NCBI GenBank assembly: GCA_023423535.1
Contig: JAFAFL010000032.1
Location: forward strand, 248,001-312,000
DNA from: Pseudomonadota bacterium
GTDB taxonomy: Bacteria > Myxococcota > Myxococcia > Myxococcales > Myxococcaceae
Length of the DNA: 64,000 nucleotides
Direction of reading: 5' to 3'
A program made the position numbers and the translations under genes. Of the stretch, positions 17,815 through 26,714 are shown one piece after another. The notes beneath the pieces are model-generated. The model was not told where the DNA came from. It made no database searches and saw nothing but the letters and a program-made list of their open reading frames with translations. Position 1 is the first letter of the stretch; the number at the start of each line of letters is the position of its first letter.

Positions 17815-18612
17815 CTACTTCCCGGTGAAGCGCGCGGGACGCTTCTCGGTGAAGGCCTCGTAGGCCTCGCGGAAGTCCTTCGTCTGCATGCAGACCGCCT
17901 GCGCGCGGGCCTCGTTGTCGAGCGCGTTCCACAGGTCCATGGAGAGCTCGCCGTTGAGGAGCTCCTTCGTCATGCCCAGCGCGAAGGTCGGCCCCTCCGC
18001 CAGCCGCTTCGCCCACGCGAGCGACTCCTCGAGCACGCGCTCCGGCGGGACGACCTTGTTGTAGAGGCCGTAGCGCTCCGCGGTCGCCGCGTCGATCGCG
18101 TCGCCGAACATGAGCAGCTCCGTCGCCCGGCCCACGCCCACGATCCGCGGCAAGAGGAACGCCGCGCCCATGTCCGCGCCGGCCAGTCCGACCTTCACGA
18201 AGAGGAACGCGATCTTCGCCTTCTCCGAGGCCACGCGCAGATCGGAGGCCAGCGCGATGACCGAGCCCGCGCCCGCAGCCGTGCCGTTCAGCGCCGCGAT
18301 GATCGGCTTGCGCAGCGCGCGCATGTTGCGGATGAGGTCGCAGGTCATGCGGGTGAACTCGACGAGCCCCGGCATGTCGCGGCTGAACAGCTCGCCGATG
18401 ATCGAGTTCACGTCGCCACCGGAGCAGAAGCCGCGGCCCTCGCCGGTGATGACGACGCTCTTCACCGAGCTGTCGCGCTCGAGATCGCGGAAGAGGTCGC
18501 GCAGCTCCGCGTACACCTCGAAGGTGAGCGCGTTGAGCTGCTCGGGACGGTTGAGGGTGATGAGACCGACCTGGTCCCTCACCTCGAAGCGGAAGGAGGA
18601 CGGGGCGTGCAT
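17815..18612 (-). CDS. Enoyl-CoA hydratase/isomerase
   Basis: 265 residues of the crotonase fold. Visible are NRPEQLNALTFEVYAEL near the N-terminus, the oxyanion segment GRGFCSGGDVNSI, the second oxyanion loop ALNGTAAGAGSVIALASDL, and AGADMGAAFLLPRIVG. The Glu residues of classical hydratase (Glu144/Glu164 in the rat enzyme) are not both evident: the region has ADMGAAF where many hydratases carry Glu, so it may be an isomerase or another crotonase reaction. It sits between RidA and acyl-CoA dehydrogenase in a catabolic operon. Confidence 0.92.
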   Translation of the reverse strand: MHAPSSFRFEVRDQVGLITLNRPEQLNALTFEVYAELRDLFRDLERDSSVKSVVITGEGRGFCSGGDVNSIIGELFSRDMPGLVEFTRMTCDLIRNMRALRKPIIAALNGTAAGAGSVIALASDLRVASEKAKIAFLFVKVGLAGADMGAAFLLPRIVGVGRATELLMFGDAIDAATAERYGLYNKVVPPERVLEESLAWAKRLAEGPTFALGMTKELLNGELSMDLWNALDNEARAQAVCMQTKDFREAYEAFTEKRPARFTGK

Positions 18613-18657
18613 GCGCAGGCTCTAGCACGCCGCCCGCCCTGACGCTTCACGGCTCCT

Positions 18658-19056
18658 TCACAGGACCGCGGTCGCTTCGATCTCCACCTTCGCCTCGTCC
18701 TCGAGCAGCGCCGCGACCACGACGAGCGCCATCGCCGGGTAGTGCTTGCCGATGTGCTTGCGCCACGCCGCGCCGACGTCCTTCACCGCCGCGTTGTACT
18801 CGCGCTTGTCGGTCACATAGACGGTCATCCGCGCGATGTTCTCCGCGGTGCCGCCCGCCGCGCGCACGACCTCCATCACGTTGGAGAGCGCGCGGTCGAA
18901 CTGGCCGGCGAACGTCTTCTCGAACACCGGCGGTTGCGTGCGCGGATCCCAGCCGATCTGTCCGGCGACGAAGAGCACGCGGCCCTCGCCGATCAGTCCG
19001 TTCGAGTACCCGCGCGGCGGGACCCATCCCTCGGGGCTCACGTTCTTCAGGCTCAT
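18658..19056 (-). CDS. RidA-family (YjgF/UK114) protein
   Basis: 132 residues from ATG 19056, which overlaps the stop of the upstream SDR gene by four bases (ATGA). RidA-fold features: VLFVAGQIGWDP, FDRALSNVMEVVRAAGG, VTDKREYNAAVKDVGAAWRKH, YPAMALVVVAALLEDEAKVEIEATAVL. The arginine of classical RidA (substrate carboxylate binding, in the penultimate strand) is not clear; VVVAAL stands where many have xRxxVxV, so this may be a non-canonical YjgF subfamily. Such members often occur in catabolic operons for amino-aromatics and are thought to hydrolyse enamines/imines. Its place in this acyl-CoA operon suggests that kind of role. Confidence 0.88.
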   Translation of the reverse strand: MSLKNVSPEGWVPPRGYSNGLIGEGRVLFVAGQIGWDPRTQPPVFEKTFAGQFDRALSNVMEVVRAAGGTAENIARMTVYVTDKREYNAAVKDVGAAWRKHIGKHYPAMALVVVAALLEDEAKVEIEATAVL

Positions 19057-19832
19057 GCCGACTCTCCACCGTCCATCGTCCACGTCGCGCCGGTCACGGT
19101 CTCTGCCGCGTCGGAGCTGAGGAAGAGGCACATCTTCGCCACGTGCGCGGGCTGGATGAGCCGGCCCATCGGGTTCATGTCCGCGAGGGCCTTGCGCGCG
19201 TCGTCCTCGCTGCGGCCGGTCGCCTTCGAGATGTTCGCCGCCGAGGCCGCGAGCATGTCCGTGTCCGTCCAGCCCGGGCACACCGCGTTCACCGTCACGC
19301 CCTTCTGCGCGTACTCCACGGCGAGCGCGCGGGTGAGTCCGATGAGCGCGTGCTTCGAGGCGCAGTAGGCGCTGGTGTAGCGGAAGCCCTTCAGGCCCGC
19401 GGTGGAGGCCACGTTGATCACCCGCCCGCCGCCGGCCTTCGCCATCGCGGGCATCAGCGCGCGGGAGAGCAAATACGGCGCGGTCACGTTCACCGCCATG
19501 GTGCGCGCGTAGTCCTCGTTCGTCGTCTTCGCGAGCGGTGCACTCAAAGCGATCCCGGCGTTGTTCACGAGGGCCCAGGGCGCGGCGCCCTCGGCGTGCT
19601 CCAACACTTGCGCTGCCGCACGCTCCACGGAGGCCGAGTCCGACGCGTCGAAAGGCACCTGGACGAAGGCGGCGTGCTCAGTGAGCCGGGAGGGTGGCGC
19701 GCCACGCGAGAGCCCGAGGACCCGGTGTCCGGACTCGAGGAACGCGTGCGCGATCTCGAGGCCGATGCCCCGGTTGCAGCCGGTGACGACGACGGGCCTG
19801 CGCGCGTGCGGACCCACAGGAGAGGAGGACAT
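19053..19832 (-). CDS. Short-chain dehydrogenase/reductase, first gene of the acyl-CoA operon
   Basis: 259 residues from ATG 19832. SDR motifs: cofactor loop TGCNRGIG near residue 16, NNAG near 86, active-site Ser in NVASTAG, Tyr/Lys in YCASK, and AVCPGWTDTDM. It closely resembles 3-hydroxyacyl-CoA/beta-ketoacyl dehydrogenases of the FabG type. It overlaps the RidA gene, then come the hydratase and acyl-CoA dehydrogenase, so the four enzymes form one transcription unit read from about 19.83 kb. The 230-base gap upstream is shared with the divergent cysteine-protease operon. Confidence 0.92.
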   Translation of the reverse strand: MSSSPVGPHARRPVVVTGCNRGIGLEIAHAFLESGHRVLGLSRGAPPSRLTEHAAFVQVPFDASDSASVERAAAQVLEHAEGAAPWALVNNAGIALSAPLAKTTNEDYARTMAVNVTAPYLLSRALMPAMAKAGGGRVINVASTAGLKGFRYTSAYCASKHALIGLTRALAVEYAQKGVTVNAVCPGWTDTDMLAASAANISKATGRSEDDARKALADMNPMGRLIQPAHVAKMCLFLSSDAAETVTGATWTMDGGESA

Positions 19833-20062
19833 GCGGCGCGGAGCATAGGCGCCACCCGCCGTGGGTCCAGCCGTCAATCGCGACGGAAACTTCTCGCGGA
19901 GCGAACGGGAGAAACGGGAGAGAGCAGCGCGAAACTCTGCGCGCGACTTCTGCCCGACATTTGGAGCTCAAATCGTCGGCTGTCGCCCGCTTGCCCAGCA
20001 GGCCGGCTTGTACCGTCCGCGGCTCGGGTCCGGCTCTTCGGATCCGTCACCAGGAGACGAGG

Positions 20063-20608
20063 ATGAGGCCGAAGCTCCGAAGTACCGCCGTCGCATTGAT
20101 GGCGCTCGGGTTGGTCGTCGCTGTCGTTCCGGTCGTCCAGGCATTGACGCTGTCGTTCACGGTGGACAAGCAGGAGCAGTCGCAGTGGTGCTGGGCTGCC
20201 TCCAGCAAGTCGGTCATCCGCTACTTGAGGGGGACCGTGCATTCGCAGTGCACGCTGGTGAAGAAGGGGTTCCAGTCCACGACCTGCCCGAACAACCCCG
20301 GCGGCTTCATCACGCAGCTCGATCGCATCTACGCCTACGCCGGCGTCTCGGGCGGGTCGATCGTGTACCAGATGCCCTCGCACATCAGCATCCGCTACGA
20401 CATCGACCGCTATGTGCCGCAGCAGATCCGCTACGGCTACCACTCCACCAGCCTCTCCACCGGTCACATCGTCGCCATCCACGGCTACTCGGGCACGAGC
20501 ACCGTGTACTGGTCCGACCCCGCCTCGGGCACGAAGAAGAGCGGCAGCCACTCGTACCTGAGCAACAACTCCACGTGGAAGACCACCCACGGCCGCTACA
20601 ACTTCTGA
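20063..20608 (+). CDS. Papain-like secreted cysteine protease (C39/C70-like)
   Basis: 181 residues from ATG 20063, with a strong AGGAG 8 bases or more upstream. The signal peptide is about 1-27. The mature part is a minimal papain-like fold: Gln41 and Cys43 in SQWCWAAS, His135 in TGHIVAIHGY, Asp152 in YWSDPASG. This Cys-His-Asp layout is seen in the C39-like and C70 (AvrRpt2) peptidases. Two more Cys (63 and 75) may form a disulfide. It is followed 14 bases later by a membrane-anchored partner. It is likely exported; the substrate is unknown. Confidence 0.82.
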   Translation: MRPKLRSTAVALMALGLVVAVVPVVQALTLSFTVDKQEQSQWCWAASSKSVIRYLRGTVHSQCTLVKKGFQSTTCPNNPGGFITQLDRIYAYAGVSGGSIVYQMPSHISIRYDIDRYVPQQIRYGYHSTSLSTGHIVAIHGYSGTSTVYWSDPASGTKKSGSHSYLSNNSTWKTTHGRYNF

Positions 20609-20622
20609 AAGGCGAGGACGAC

Positions 20623-21387
20623 ATGAACCATTCCCAGTGGAAGCGTGGATTCGTCGTGCTGGTGGCGGCCCTCGGTGTCGCGATGCCGGCGTTCGCGGAG
20701 CGGGGCAACGACGTGGACGAAGCGGTGACGAAGTGGTTCGAGCAGAGCGCCATGGAGGAGCTTCGCGAGATCTCCGCCGCCGCGCGCGTGATCGAAGGTG
20801 AGCAGGCGTTGGCGTTGAGCAAGCCGCAGTTCGGCGCCGTCTTCCGCGTGCACACGTGGACCCGCGCGTTCCTCGCGGGCGACGAGCGGGCAGCGGCGAC
20901 CGAGGCCATCGATCAGTGGGCCGCGCCGCTCTTCGACGAAGGCCGCGTGGTGGGCACCGTCGTCGCGTGGCGGGATCCGCAGCTCGGCGGCGAGGTCGCG
21001 CTGGCGTACTTCGACGAAGACCGGGAGGCGGGCCTCGCGCTGGCCGAGCTCGAGGAGAAGACGCACCTCGTGCTCGATGCGCCGTTGTCCTCCTACTTCA
21101 CGATCTCCGGCGATCGCGTCCGGGCGATCTCCGGCGCGGCGAAGCGGGAGCTCGAAGGCGAGCAGGAGCTGCTCGGGTACCAGCGGGTGCTCGTCGAGCG
21201 CTACGCGGGCGCGGAGCAGTACGACCCTGCAGAGGGCTACGCGGGCGGCGGCGCCACGGTGCCGGTCCTCGCGGCCTCTGCCGGGCTCAATCCCACGCTT
21301 CCCGTCGCTGCCGGTTCCGCGCTCGCGCTGGTGGGGCCCGTGCTGCTCGTGATCGACGGCCGCCGGCGCCGCCGCGCTGCTCTGTAA
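20623..21387 (+). CDS. Exported membrane-anchored partner of the cysteine protease
   Basis: 254 residues from ATG 20623. The signal peptide is 1-25 (cleavage after AFA). The central region (about 60-200) reads like an all-beta/alpha domain, with an AVFRVHTWTRAFLAGDE segment and VVAWRDPQLGGEVALAYFDE. A C-terminal hydrophobic helix (about 230-247) then ends in RRRRRAAL, a sorting-like tail of helix plus positive cluster. This tail recalls exosortase-type or rhomboid-cut C-terminal anchors, but no PEP-CTERM box is visible. No family recognised. It is co-oriented with the protease and shares its terminator. Confidence 0.7.
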   Translation: MNHSQWKRGFVVLVAALGVAMPAFAERGNDVDEAVTKWFEQSAMEELREISAAARVIEGEQALALSKPQFGAVFRVHTWTRAFLAGDERAAATEAIDQWAAPLFDEGRVVGTVVAWRDPQLGGEVALAYFDEDREAGLALAELEEKTHLVLDAPLSSYFTISGDRVRAISGAAKRELEGEQELLGYQRVLVERYAGAEQYDPAEGYAGGGATVPVLAASAGLNPTLPVAAGSALALVGPVLLVIDGRRRRRAAL

Positions 21388-21417
21388 CGCGAGCGCTGCC
21401 TACGCGTGAAATGACGA

Positions 21418-21449
21418 CGGCCCGGTGATCTCTCGCGATCGCCGGGCCG
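21418..21449. terminator. Bidirectional hairpin terminator
   Basis: A 13-bp stem (CGGCCCGGTGATC / GATCGCCGGGCCG, one G-T wobble) with a 6-base loop, between the stops of two converging genes (21387 and 21475). The flanks are only moderately T-rich. Confidence 0.7.
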
Positions 21450-21474
21450 TACGCTTTCAGGGCGTCACTACGCG

Positions 21475-21873
21475 TCACTGATAGTCGGTGAGCTTCTTCC
21501 GCGTCGCCGGCCCGCGCTGCGAGTCCCTCTTGCCCTGGCATTCGGCGCAGAGCTCCGCGTAGGGCACGGCCTCGAGCCTGCGCGCGTCGATCTCCTCTTC
21601 ACACGTCTCGCACAGTCCGAACATCTCCTCGTCCTTGAGGAGCTTCTCCAGCGCGCGGGCGATCCGCTTCAGCGTGAGGTCGCGGGTGCGGTTGCGGCTC
21701 GAGGCGATGGACTGGAGCATTTCGTTGAGCGGCTGCTCGTCCTCGTCCCCGCCGACCTCCGCGTCGCTGGTTCGGTTGGGGAGGATCGCGTCCGGCGCTC
21801 TGCCGGCGAGCTCCTCGCGCAGGTCCACGAGCTTCTGCTGCAGCTTCTTCCGTCGTGCCGCGGTGAGGGCCAT
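21475..21873 (-). CDS. DksA/TraR-type zinc-finger protein
   Basis: 132 residues from ATG 21873. A long coiled-coil-like N-terminal helix (about 1-82, rich in Lys/Arg/Glu/Leu) is followed by a C4 zinc finger, Cys88-x2-Cys91 and Cys109-x2-Cys112 (GLCETCEEEI, LCAECQ), the DksA/TraR layout. Such proteins bind RNA polymerase through the secondary channel. The coiled-coil tip residues for ppGpp synergy are not identifiable by eye; the tip region holds GGDEDEQPLNEM. It converges with the cysteine-protease operon across a hairpin terminator. Confidence 0.85.
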   Translation of the reverse strand: MALTAARRKKLQQKLVDLREELAGRAPDAILPNRTSDAEVGGDEDEQPLNEMLQSIASSRNRTRDLTLKRIARALEKLLKDEEMFGLCETCEEEIDARRLEAVPYAELCAECQGKRDSQRGPATRKKLTDYQ

Positions 21874-21959
21874 GAGCCGCGCGAGTCTACGTTCATGACG
21901 TGAGCGGGCAAGCGGCTTGAACACGCCACGCAGGCAGCCAGGCGACGGCCCGCGCGGCG

Positions 21960-22856
21960 ATGCGCATCTTCCCTGCGATGGCCCCGGACGACGTGGACAG
22001 CCTGAGGCGGATCCTCGCTTCGGGTGAAGCGATGCTCTTCACCGGCGCCGGCTTCAGCGCGAGCGCCTTCGCCACCAACGGCGGAACGATCCCATCGACC
22101 GAGGAGGTCACGCGCGCGATCTGGGACCTCTGTTTTCCGGACGAGCCGCAGGACGCGAGCACGCTGACCGACCTTTTCCACCACGCCTCTCGCAAGTGCC
22201 CCGAGGAGCTCGACGCGCTGCTCAAGCAGACGCTCTGCGTGCGCGGCGACGGACTGCCCGACTTCTATGGGCGCTGGTTCTCCGTCCCGTGGCGTCGGGT
22301 GTGGACGCTCAACGTGGACGACATCGAGGTCGCCGCCGCGCGCCGCTTCGAGCTGCCTCGCCGCGTGGAGTCGCTCAGCGCGCTCACCCAGGAGTTCGAC
22401 GAGCGCCTTCTGCGCCCGGACGTGTTGCCCTTCATCCACCTCAACGGCTCGGTGCACGACGGCATCCGGCACGTGACCTTCTCCACCACGCAGTACGGCC
22501 GCCGGCTCGCGCAGTTCGACGCCTGGTACGCGCGCTTCGTGAAGGACCTCGTGACGCATCCGTTCGTGATCGTGGGCACGAAGCTCGAGGAGGCGCCGCT
22601 GTGGCAGAGCCTGCAGGCGTCGCACGGTCACGCGATGGATGGCGAGCTCGCGGTCTGCAGCGCGTACATCGTCTCCACCTCGCTCACGCGCGCACGCCGC
22701 GAGCTGCTCGGGGATCTGGGCATCCGCTGGCTGCCGTGGAGCGCGGAGGAGTTCGCCGAGCGCGTGCTCTCGCCGCCTCTTCCCGAGCGACGGGCGCCGC
22801 ACGATGGCCTCCGGGATCGCGACGGGGAGGCACACCGGCTCGGGCTTCCGGCATAG
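21960..22856 (+). CDS. SIR2-like domain protein
   Basis: 298 residues; ATG 21960, with an ATG at 21978 as the alternative and no clear Shine-Dalgarno site for either. SIR2-fold NAD-binding features: Gly-rich loop TGAGFS (28-33), TLNVDD (117-121, compare TTNYD), and the catalytic His160 in HLNGSVHD. The layout matches the SIR2-like (SIR2_2) NADase-type proteins used in anti-phage systems and other signalling. No partner such as a TIR, a helicase or an Argonaute lies beside it; its neighbours are a DksA-like gene and a lipoprotein (12 bases downstream). The acting enzyme could be an NAD hydrolase. This is inference from fold and His. Confidence 0.8.
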   Translation: MRIFPAMAPDDVDSLRRILASGEAMLFTGAGFSASAFATNGGTIPSTEEVTRAIWDLCFPDEPQDASTLTDLFHHASRKCPEELDALLKQTLCVRGDGLPDFYGRWFSVPWRRVWTLNVDDIEVAAARRFELPRRVESLSALTQEFDERLLRPDVLPFIHLNGSVHDGIRHVTFSTTQYGRRLAQFDAWYARFVKDLVTHPFVIVGTKLEEAPLWQSLQASHGHAMDGELAVCSAYIVSTSLTRARRELLGDLGIRWLPWSAEEFAERVLSPPLPERRAPHDGLRDRDGEAHRLGLPA

Positions 22857-22868
22857 GCTCGAACGCCT

Positions 22869-24137
22869 ATGACGACGACCGGTCGCGCGCTGCGTTCGCT
22901 CTCCCTGCTGTTCGGAGTCTTCGCGCTCGGGTGCGCCGGTTCGGCAGGTCCCATCGAGCAGCCACTGCCGCACCCGCAGCAGCCGACCGATGCCGGGCTC
23001 GTGGACGCGACCGACGCAGGCGCGCTTCCGAACGACGAAGACGACGCGGGAGAGAGAGACGACGCCGGCATGCCTCCAGAAGACGCGGGCACCGACGGCG
23101 GCGTCACCGGACGGGTCTGGGCGTTCGTCGCGCAGGGCCATCTCGCGCGCACGGCGGTGAGCTGCGATCAGGGTCGCACCTGGGTTGCGGATCGTGACGA
23201 CGCGCCGGCGAACGCGCGTTGCTGGCAGCAGCCTCCCGGTGGGGTGGAGATCGAGTGCGATCACCAACCGACGAGCGGCCGCGGCATCGGCTTCGGCAAG
23301 GAGCACGTCGTCGCCAACTTCGGCTGGGGCCCGCCGGGCAGCGTGCGCCGGAGCCGCGACGGGCTGAACTGGGAGACGGTGGAGACGGGCAAGGCCTACG
23401 CGAGCACCGTGAACGTGGAGGGCCGGCTGCTCTTCGCTTCGGCTTCACCTTCGGTCAGCGACGACGACGGCGAGACGATGATGACCGCGCCGTACCTCGG
23501 CGGGATGGGGACGGTGCGTCGCGGCGGTGGAGGCGATCTCGACGGCGGCGTGTTCGTGCTCTCCGGAGACAACGCGCTGGCGGTGAACCGGAGCGGCGGG
23601 CTCAGTGGGTGGCAGGTGAAGAACGCGCCCGCGGCCTGTCGCGCGCCGCTGACCGTCGGAGGGATCTCGGTGGGCAACGGCGTGATCGTCATCGCAGGCA
23701 GCGGAGGCGTGTGCGTCTCGCCCGATCGCGGGGACACCTGGACTCCCGTCTCGAACGTGGGCGGCACCGTGCGCTCGACGCTCCTGTGGACGGGCTCGAG
23801 CTTCGTGTTCTTCGGCACCACCTCCAGCGGCACGCGCGCGCGCTTCGAAAGTTCAGACGGCTCGAGCTGGACCTCGACGCCCACGCAGGTGCGCAGGCCG
23901 CTGGCGGACGGCGGCGTGACCACCGCGGCCGGACCGTCGATCGGCGTGGTCGGATACGGAGACGGCACCTTCGTCGCGGTGAACGACGAGTGGGGACGCT
24001 GGTACGAGCAGCAGGAGTTCTTCCGCAGCGACGACGGCGTGCTGTGGGAGGCGCTGCCGAAGAGCGCGTTCAAGGGCAGCCATCCCATCACCCACATCAC
24101 CTTCGGAGAGCTCGACCGCGGCGGCGCGTGTCCTTGA
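22869..24137 (+). CDS. Lipoprotein with BNR/sialidase-like repeats
   Basis: 422 residues. The lipobox is ALGC with Cys22, and residues 38-78 are an acidic Asp/Ala/Gly-rich spacer. The rest is a set of beta-propeller-like modules with repeated short Asp-box-like motifs (e.g. SCDQGRTW, SRDGLNW, SPDRGDTWTP, SSDGSSWTS, RSDDGVLW), as in photosystem/BNR propeller proteins. This indicates a surface propeller, not necessarily a sialidase: no catalytic Tyr/Arg set was recognised. It is 12 bases after the SIR2-like gene in the same direction, so it could be co-transcribed. Common in myxobacteria-type lipoproteomes. Confidence 0.78.
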   Translation: MTTTGRALRSLSLLFGVFALGCAGSAGPIEQPLPHPQQPTDAGLVDATDAGALPNDEDDAGERDDAGMPPEDAGTDGGVTGRVWAFVAQGHLARTAVSCDQGRTWVADRDDAPANARCWQQPPGGVEIECDHQPTSGRGIGFGKEHVVANFGWGPPGSVRRSRDGLNWETVETGKAYASTVNVEGRLLFASASPSVSDDDGETMMTAPYLGGMGTVRRGGGGDLDGGVFVLSGDNALAVNRSGGLSGWQVKNAPAACRAPLTVGGISVGNGVIVIAGSGGVCVSPDRGDTWTPVSNVGGTVRSTLLWTGSSFVFFGTTSSGTRARFESSDGSSWTSTPTQVRRPLADGGVTTAAGPSIGVVGYGDGTFVAVNDEWGRWYEQQEFFRSDDGVLWEALPKSAFKGSHPITHITFGELDRGGACP

Positions 24138-24232
24138 GCTGACCCCGCGGAGGGCAGGCAGGCACAGCCGTCCGCGAGACGCGCCCTCGATTGCCGCACC
24201 GGGTGCACGCCTGTACAGTGCCGCCACTTCGC

Positions 24233-24238
24233 GGAGGG
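24233..24238 (+). promoter_or_regulatory. Ribosome-binding site fixing a TTG start
   Basis: GGAGGG lies 7 bases before TTG 24246. The only nearby ATG is out of frame, so this site supports the TTG as the start of the helicase gene. Confidence 0.6.
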
Positions 24239-24245
24239 CGGAACG

Positions 24246-26678
24246 TTGTCAGGGACAGGTGATGCCCGGGCCTTCGGGCGGCCGGGAGCCCCGTGGAGCC
24301 GCGCGAGCGGTCTCGGTGCGGTGCTCGGCGAGTGGCGCAACGACAGGCGGCTGAGCCGGTGCTTCGTGCTCGACGACGAGGTCCCCGCGCGCGAGGCCCG
24401 CTTCGCGCCGCTGCCGGACGACCTCTCGCCGAACGTGCGGGACGCGTTGCACAAGCGCGGCCTCCAGCAGCTCTACTCGCACCAGGCCGAGGCCTACGCG
24501 CTCGCGGCACAGGGCAAGGACCTCTGCATCGCCACGCCCACGGCGTCGGGAAAGTCGCTCTGCTACAACCTGCCGGTCCTCGAGCGGTTTGCCCGCGAGC
24601 CGGAAGCGCGCGCCCTCTACCTCTTCCCCACCAAGGCGCTCTCGCGCGATCAGGAGGAGGCGCTGCGCGGGATGATGACCGACGCGGGGCTCTCCCACGG
24701 CGCGATCACCTTCGACGGCGACACGCCCGGCGACGCACGGCGCGCGGCGAGGGAACGCAGCGGCGTCATCCTCACCAACCCGGACATGCTGCACACCGGC
24801 GTGCTCCCGCATCACGCGGGCTGGGCGAGGCTCTTCGCGTCGCTTCGCTACGTGGTGATCGACGAGCTGCACACCTACCGCGGCGTGTTCGGCTCGCACC
24901 TCGCGAACGTGCTGCGCAGGCTCTGGCGGGTGGCGCGTTTTCACGGCGCCTCGCCCACCTTCATCTTCTCGTCGGCGACGATCGGCAATCCGGCGGAGCA
25001 CGCGTCGAGGATGCTCGGTCGCGAGGTCTCGCTGGTCTCCGAGAGCGGAGCGGCCACCGGCTCGCGGCGGGTGATGGTCTACAACCCGCCGGTGGTGAAC
25101 CCGGAGCTGGGGATCCGGGAGAGCTACCTAAAGGCCTCGGTGAAGCTGACCGCCTCGCTGGTGCGGCGCGGCGTCTCCACCATCCTCTTCGGTCAGTCGC
25201 GGAACTCGGTGGAGGTGATGCTCAAGTACCTCCGCGAGCGCCTCGCCGAGGACAAGATCGACGCCGACTCGATCATGGGCTACCGCGGCGGCTATCTGCC
25301 CGCGCGTCGTCGCGAGATCGAAGCGCAGCTGCGCGCGGGGCAGATCAAGTGCGTGGTGGCGACGAACGCGCTGGAGCTGGGCATCGACATCGGCTCGCTG
25401 GACGCGGTGGTGTGCGCGGGCTACCCGGGCAGCGTGGCGGCGCTGTGGCAGCGCTTCGGCCGCGCGGGACGAAGGCAGGGACAGAGCCTCGCGCTGATGG
25501 TGGCGTCGTCGGCGCCGCTCGATCAGTTCTTCGCCTCGTCACCGCAGGCCCTGACCGGCGCGCCGGTGGAGGAGGCGCGGATCGATCCGGACAACGTGGA
25601 GATCCTCGTCCAGCACCTCAAGTGCGCGGCCTTCGAGCTGCCCTTCGAAGAGGGCGAGGGCTTCCGCGACGTGCCCCCGCCGGCAACCGGAGACGCGCTG
25701 GAGTTCCTCACCTCGCACGGCGTGCTGCATCCGGCCGAAGGCGCCGCGGGCAAGCGCACCTTCCACTGGTCGTCGGACGCGTATCCGGCGAACCACGTCT
25801 CGCTGCGCAGCGTGGGCTGGGACAACGTGGTCATCGTGGAGCTGGGGACGGACCGCACGCTGGGCGAGATGGACTGGCGCAGCGCCCACACGATGCTGCA
25901 CGAGCAGGCCATCTACCAACACGACGGCGAGCAGTACCAGGTGGAGAAGTTCGACCAGCCGAACCACAAGGCCTTCGTGCGCAAGGTCGCGCCGGACTAC
26001 TTCACCGACGCCATGACCTACACCCGCGTGGAGGTGACGCAGGAGGACGTGGCGCGCGAGCCCGGTGCGGAGGGACTCGGCTTCCGCGTGGGCGCGGGCG
26101 AGGTCTCGGTGGTGGAGAAGGTCGTCGGCTACAAGAAGATCAAGTTCAACACGCACGAGAACGTGGGCTACGGCGACGTGGTGCTGCCGGAGATGCAGAT
26201 GCACACCACCGCGTTCTGGCTGACGGTGCCGGAAGACGTCGTCCGCAGCATGCGCGCGCCGAGGCCCGCGGTCGTCGAAGCGCTGCGCGGCATCTCCTGC
26301 GCGCTGCACACGGTGGCCTGCGTGGGCCTGATGATCGACCCGCGCGATCTGGGCCGGACGCTGGGGAGCCGGAGCGAAGGGGAGGGCATGCCGCGCAAGG
26401 CGCCCGGTGAAGGCCCCGGCTTCGATCCCACCGTGTTCCTCTACGACCACATCCCCGGCGGTGTCGGGCTCTCGCCGCGCCTCTTCGAGCAGCGCGAGGA
26501 GCTCCTGCGCCGCGCGCGGAGGCTGATGGAGGGCTGCGAGTGCGAGGACGGCTGTCCCGCCTGCATCGGCCCCGAGCAGTCCCCGCCGCCTGGCGTGCAG
26601 GGGAGCACGCTCGACATCCGGCGCCGGCAGCTGGGGCTGGAGCTGTTGTCCGCGCTCGGCGTGAACGCGGTGCAGTAG
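24246..26678 (+). CDS. mrfA: MrfA-type DEAD/DEAH helicase (DUF1998)
   Basis: 810 residues, TTG start with GGAGGG 7 bases upstream. Domain order: N-terminal linker with a Q-motif-like LQQLYSHQAEAY, Walker A ATPTASGKS (96-104), DELH box near residue 200, helicase motifs FSSATIGNP, TNALELGIDIGSLDA and QRFGRAGR, and a C-terminal DUF1998-type region with Cys764-x-Cys766-x3-Cys770-x2-Cys773. That C-x-C-x3-C-x2-C spacing and the full layout match MrfA (YprA) of Bacillus subtilis, the helicase of a mitomycin-C-specific excision repair pathway. It is directly followed by a DEDD exonuclease matching MrfB, as in Bacillus. This supports a nucleotide-excision-independent repair role. Confidence 0.88.
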   Translation: MSGTGDARAFGRPGAPWSRASGLGAVLGEWRNDRRLSRCFVLDDEVPAREARFAPLPDDLSPNVRDALHKRGLQQLYSHQAEAYALAAQGKDLCIATPTASGKSLCYNLPVLERFAREPEARALYLFPTKALSRDQEEALRGMMTDAGLSHGAITFDGDTPGDARRAARERSGVILTNPDMLHTGVLPHHAGWARLFASLRYVVIDELHTYRGVFGSHLANVLRRLWRVARFHGASPTFIFSSATIGNPAEHASRMLGREVSLVSESGAATGSRRVMVYNPPVVNPELGIRESYLKASVKLTASLVRRGVSTILFGQSRNSVEVMLKYLRERLAEDKIDADSIMGYRGGYLPARRREIEAQLRAGQIKCVVATNALELGIDIGSLDAVVCAGYPGSVAALWQRFGRAGRRQGQSLALMVASSAPLDQFFASSPQALTGAPVEEARIDPDNVEILVQHLKCAAFELPFEEGEGFRDVPPPATGDALEFLTSHGVLHPAEGAAGKRTFHWSSDAYPANHVSLRSVGWDNVVIVELGTDRTLGEMDWRSAHTMLHEQAIYQHDGEQYQVEKFDQPNHKAFVRKVAPDYFTDAMTYTRVEVTQEDVAREPGAEGLGFRVGAGEVSVVEKVVGYKKIKFNTHENVGYGDVVLPEMQMHTTAFWLTVPEDVVRSMRAPRPAVVEALRGISCALHTVACVGLMIDPRDLGRTLGSRSEGEGMPRKAPGEGPGFDPTVFLYDHIPGGVGLSPRLFEQREELLRRARRLMEGCECEDGCPACIGPEQSPPPGVQGSTLDIRRRQLGLELLSALGVNAVQ

Positions 26679-26714
26679 AAGGCGCGGCAGCGGCAGCGAA
26701 CGGCGGAGCGGACT

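Noticed and set aside
19833..20062. TTGACG upstream of the SDR operon as a -35
   Set aside because: The nearest -10-like TATGCT lies 24 bases away, too far for a sigma-70 promoter.
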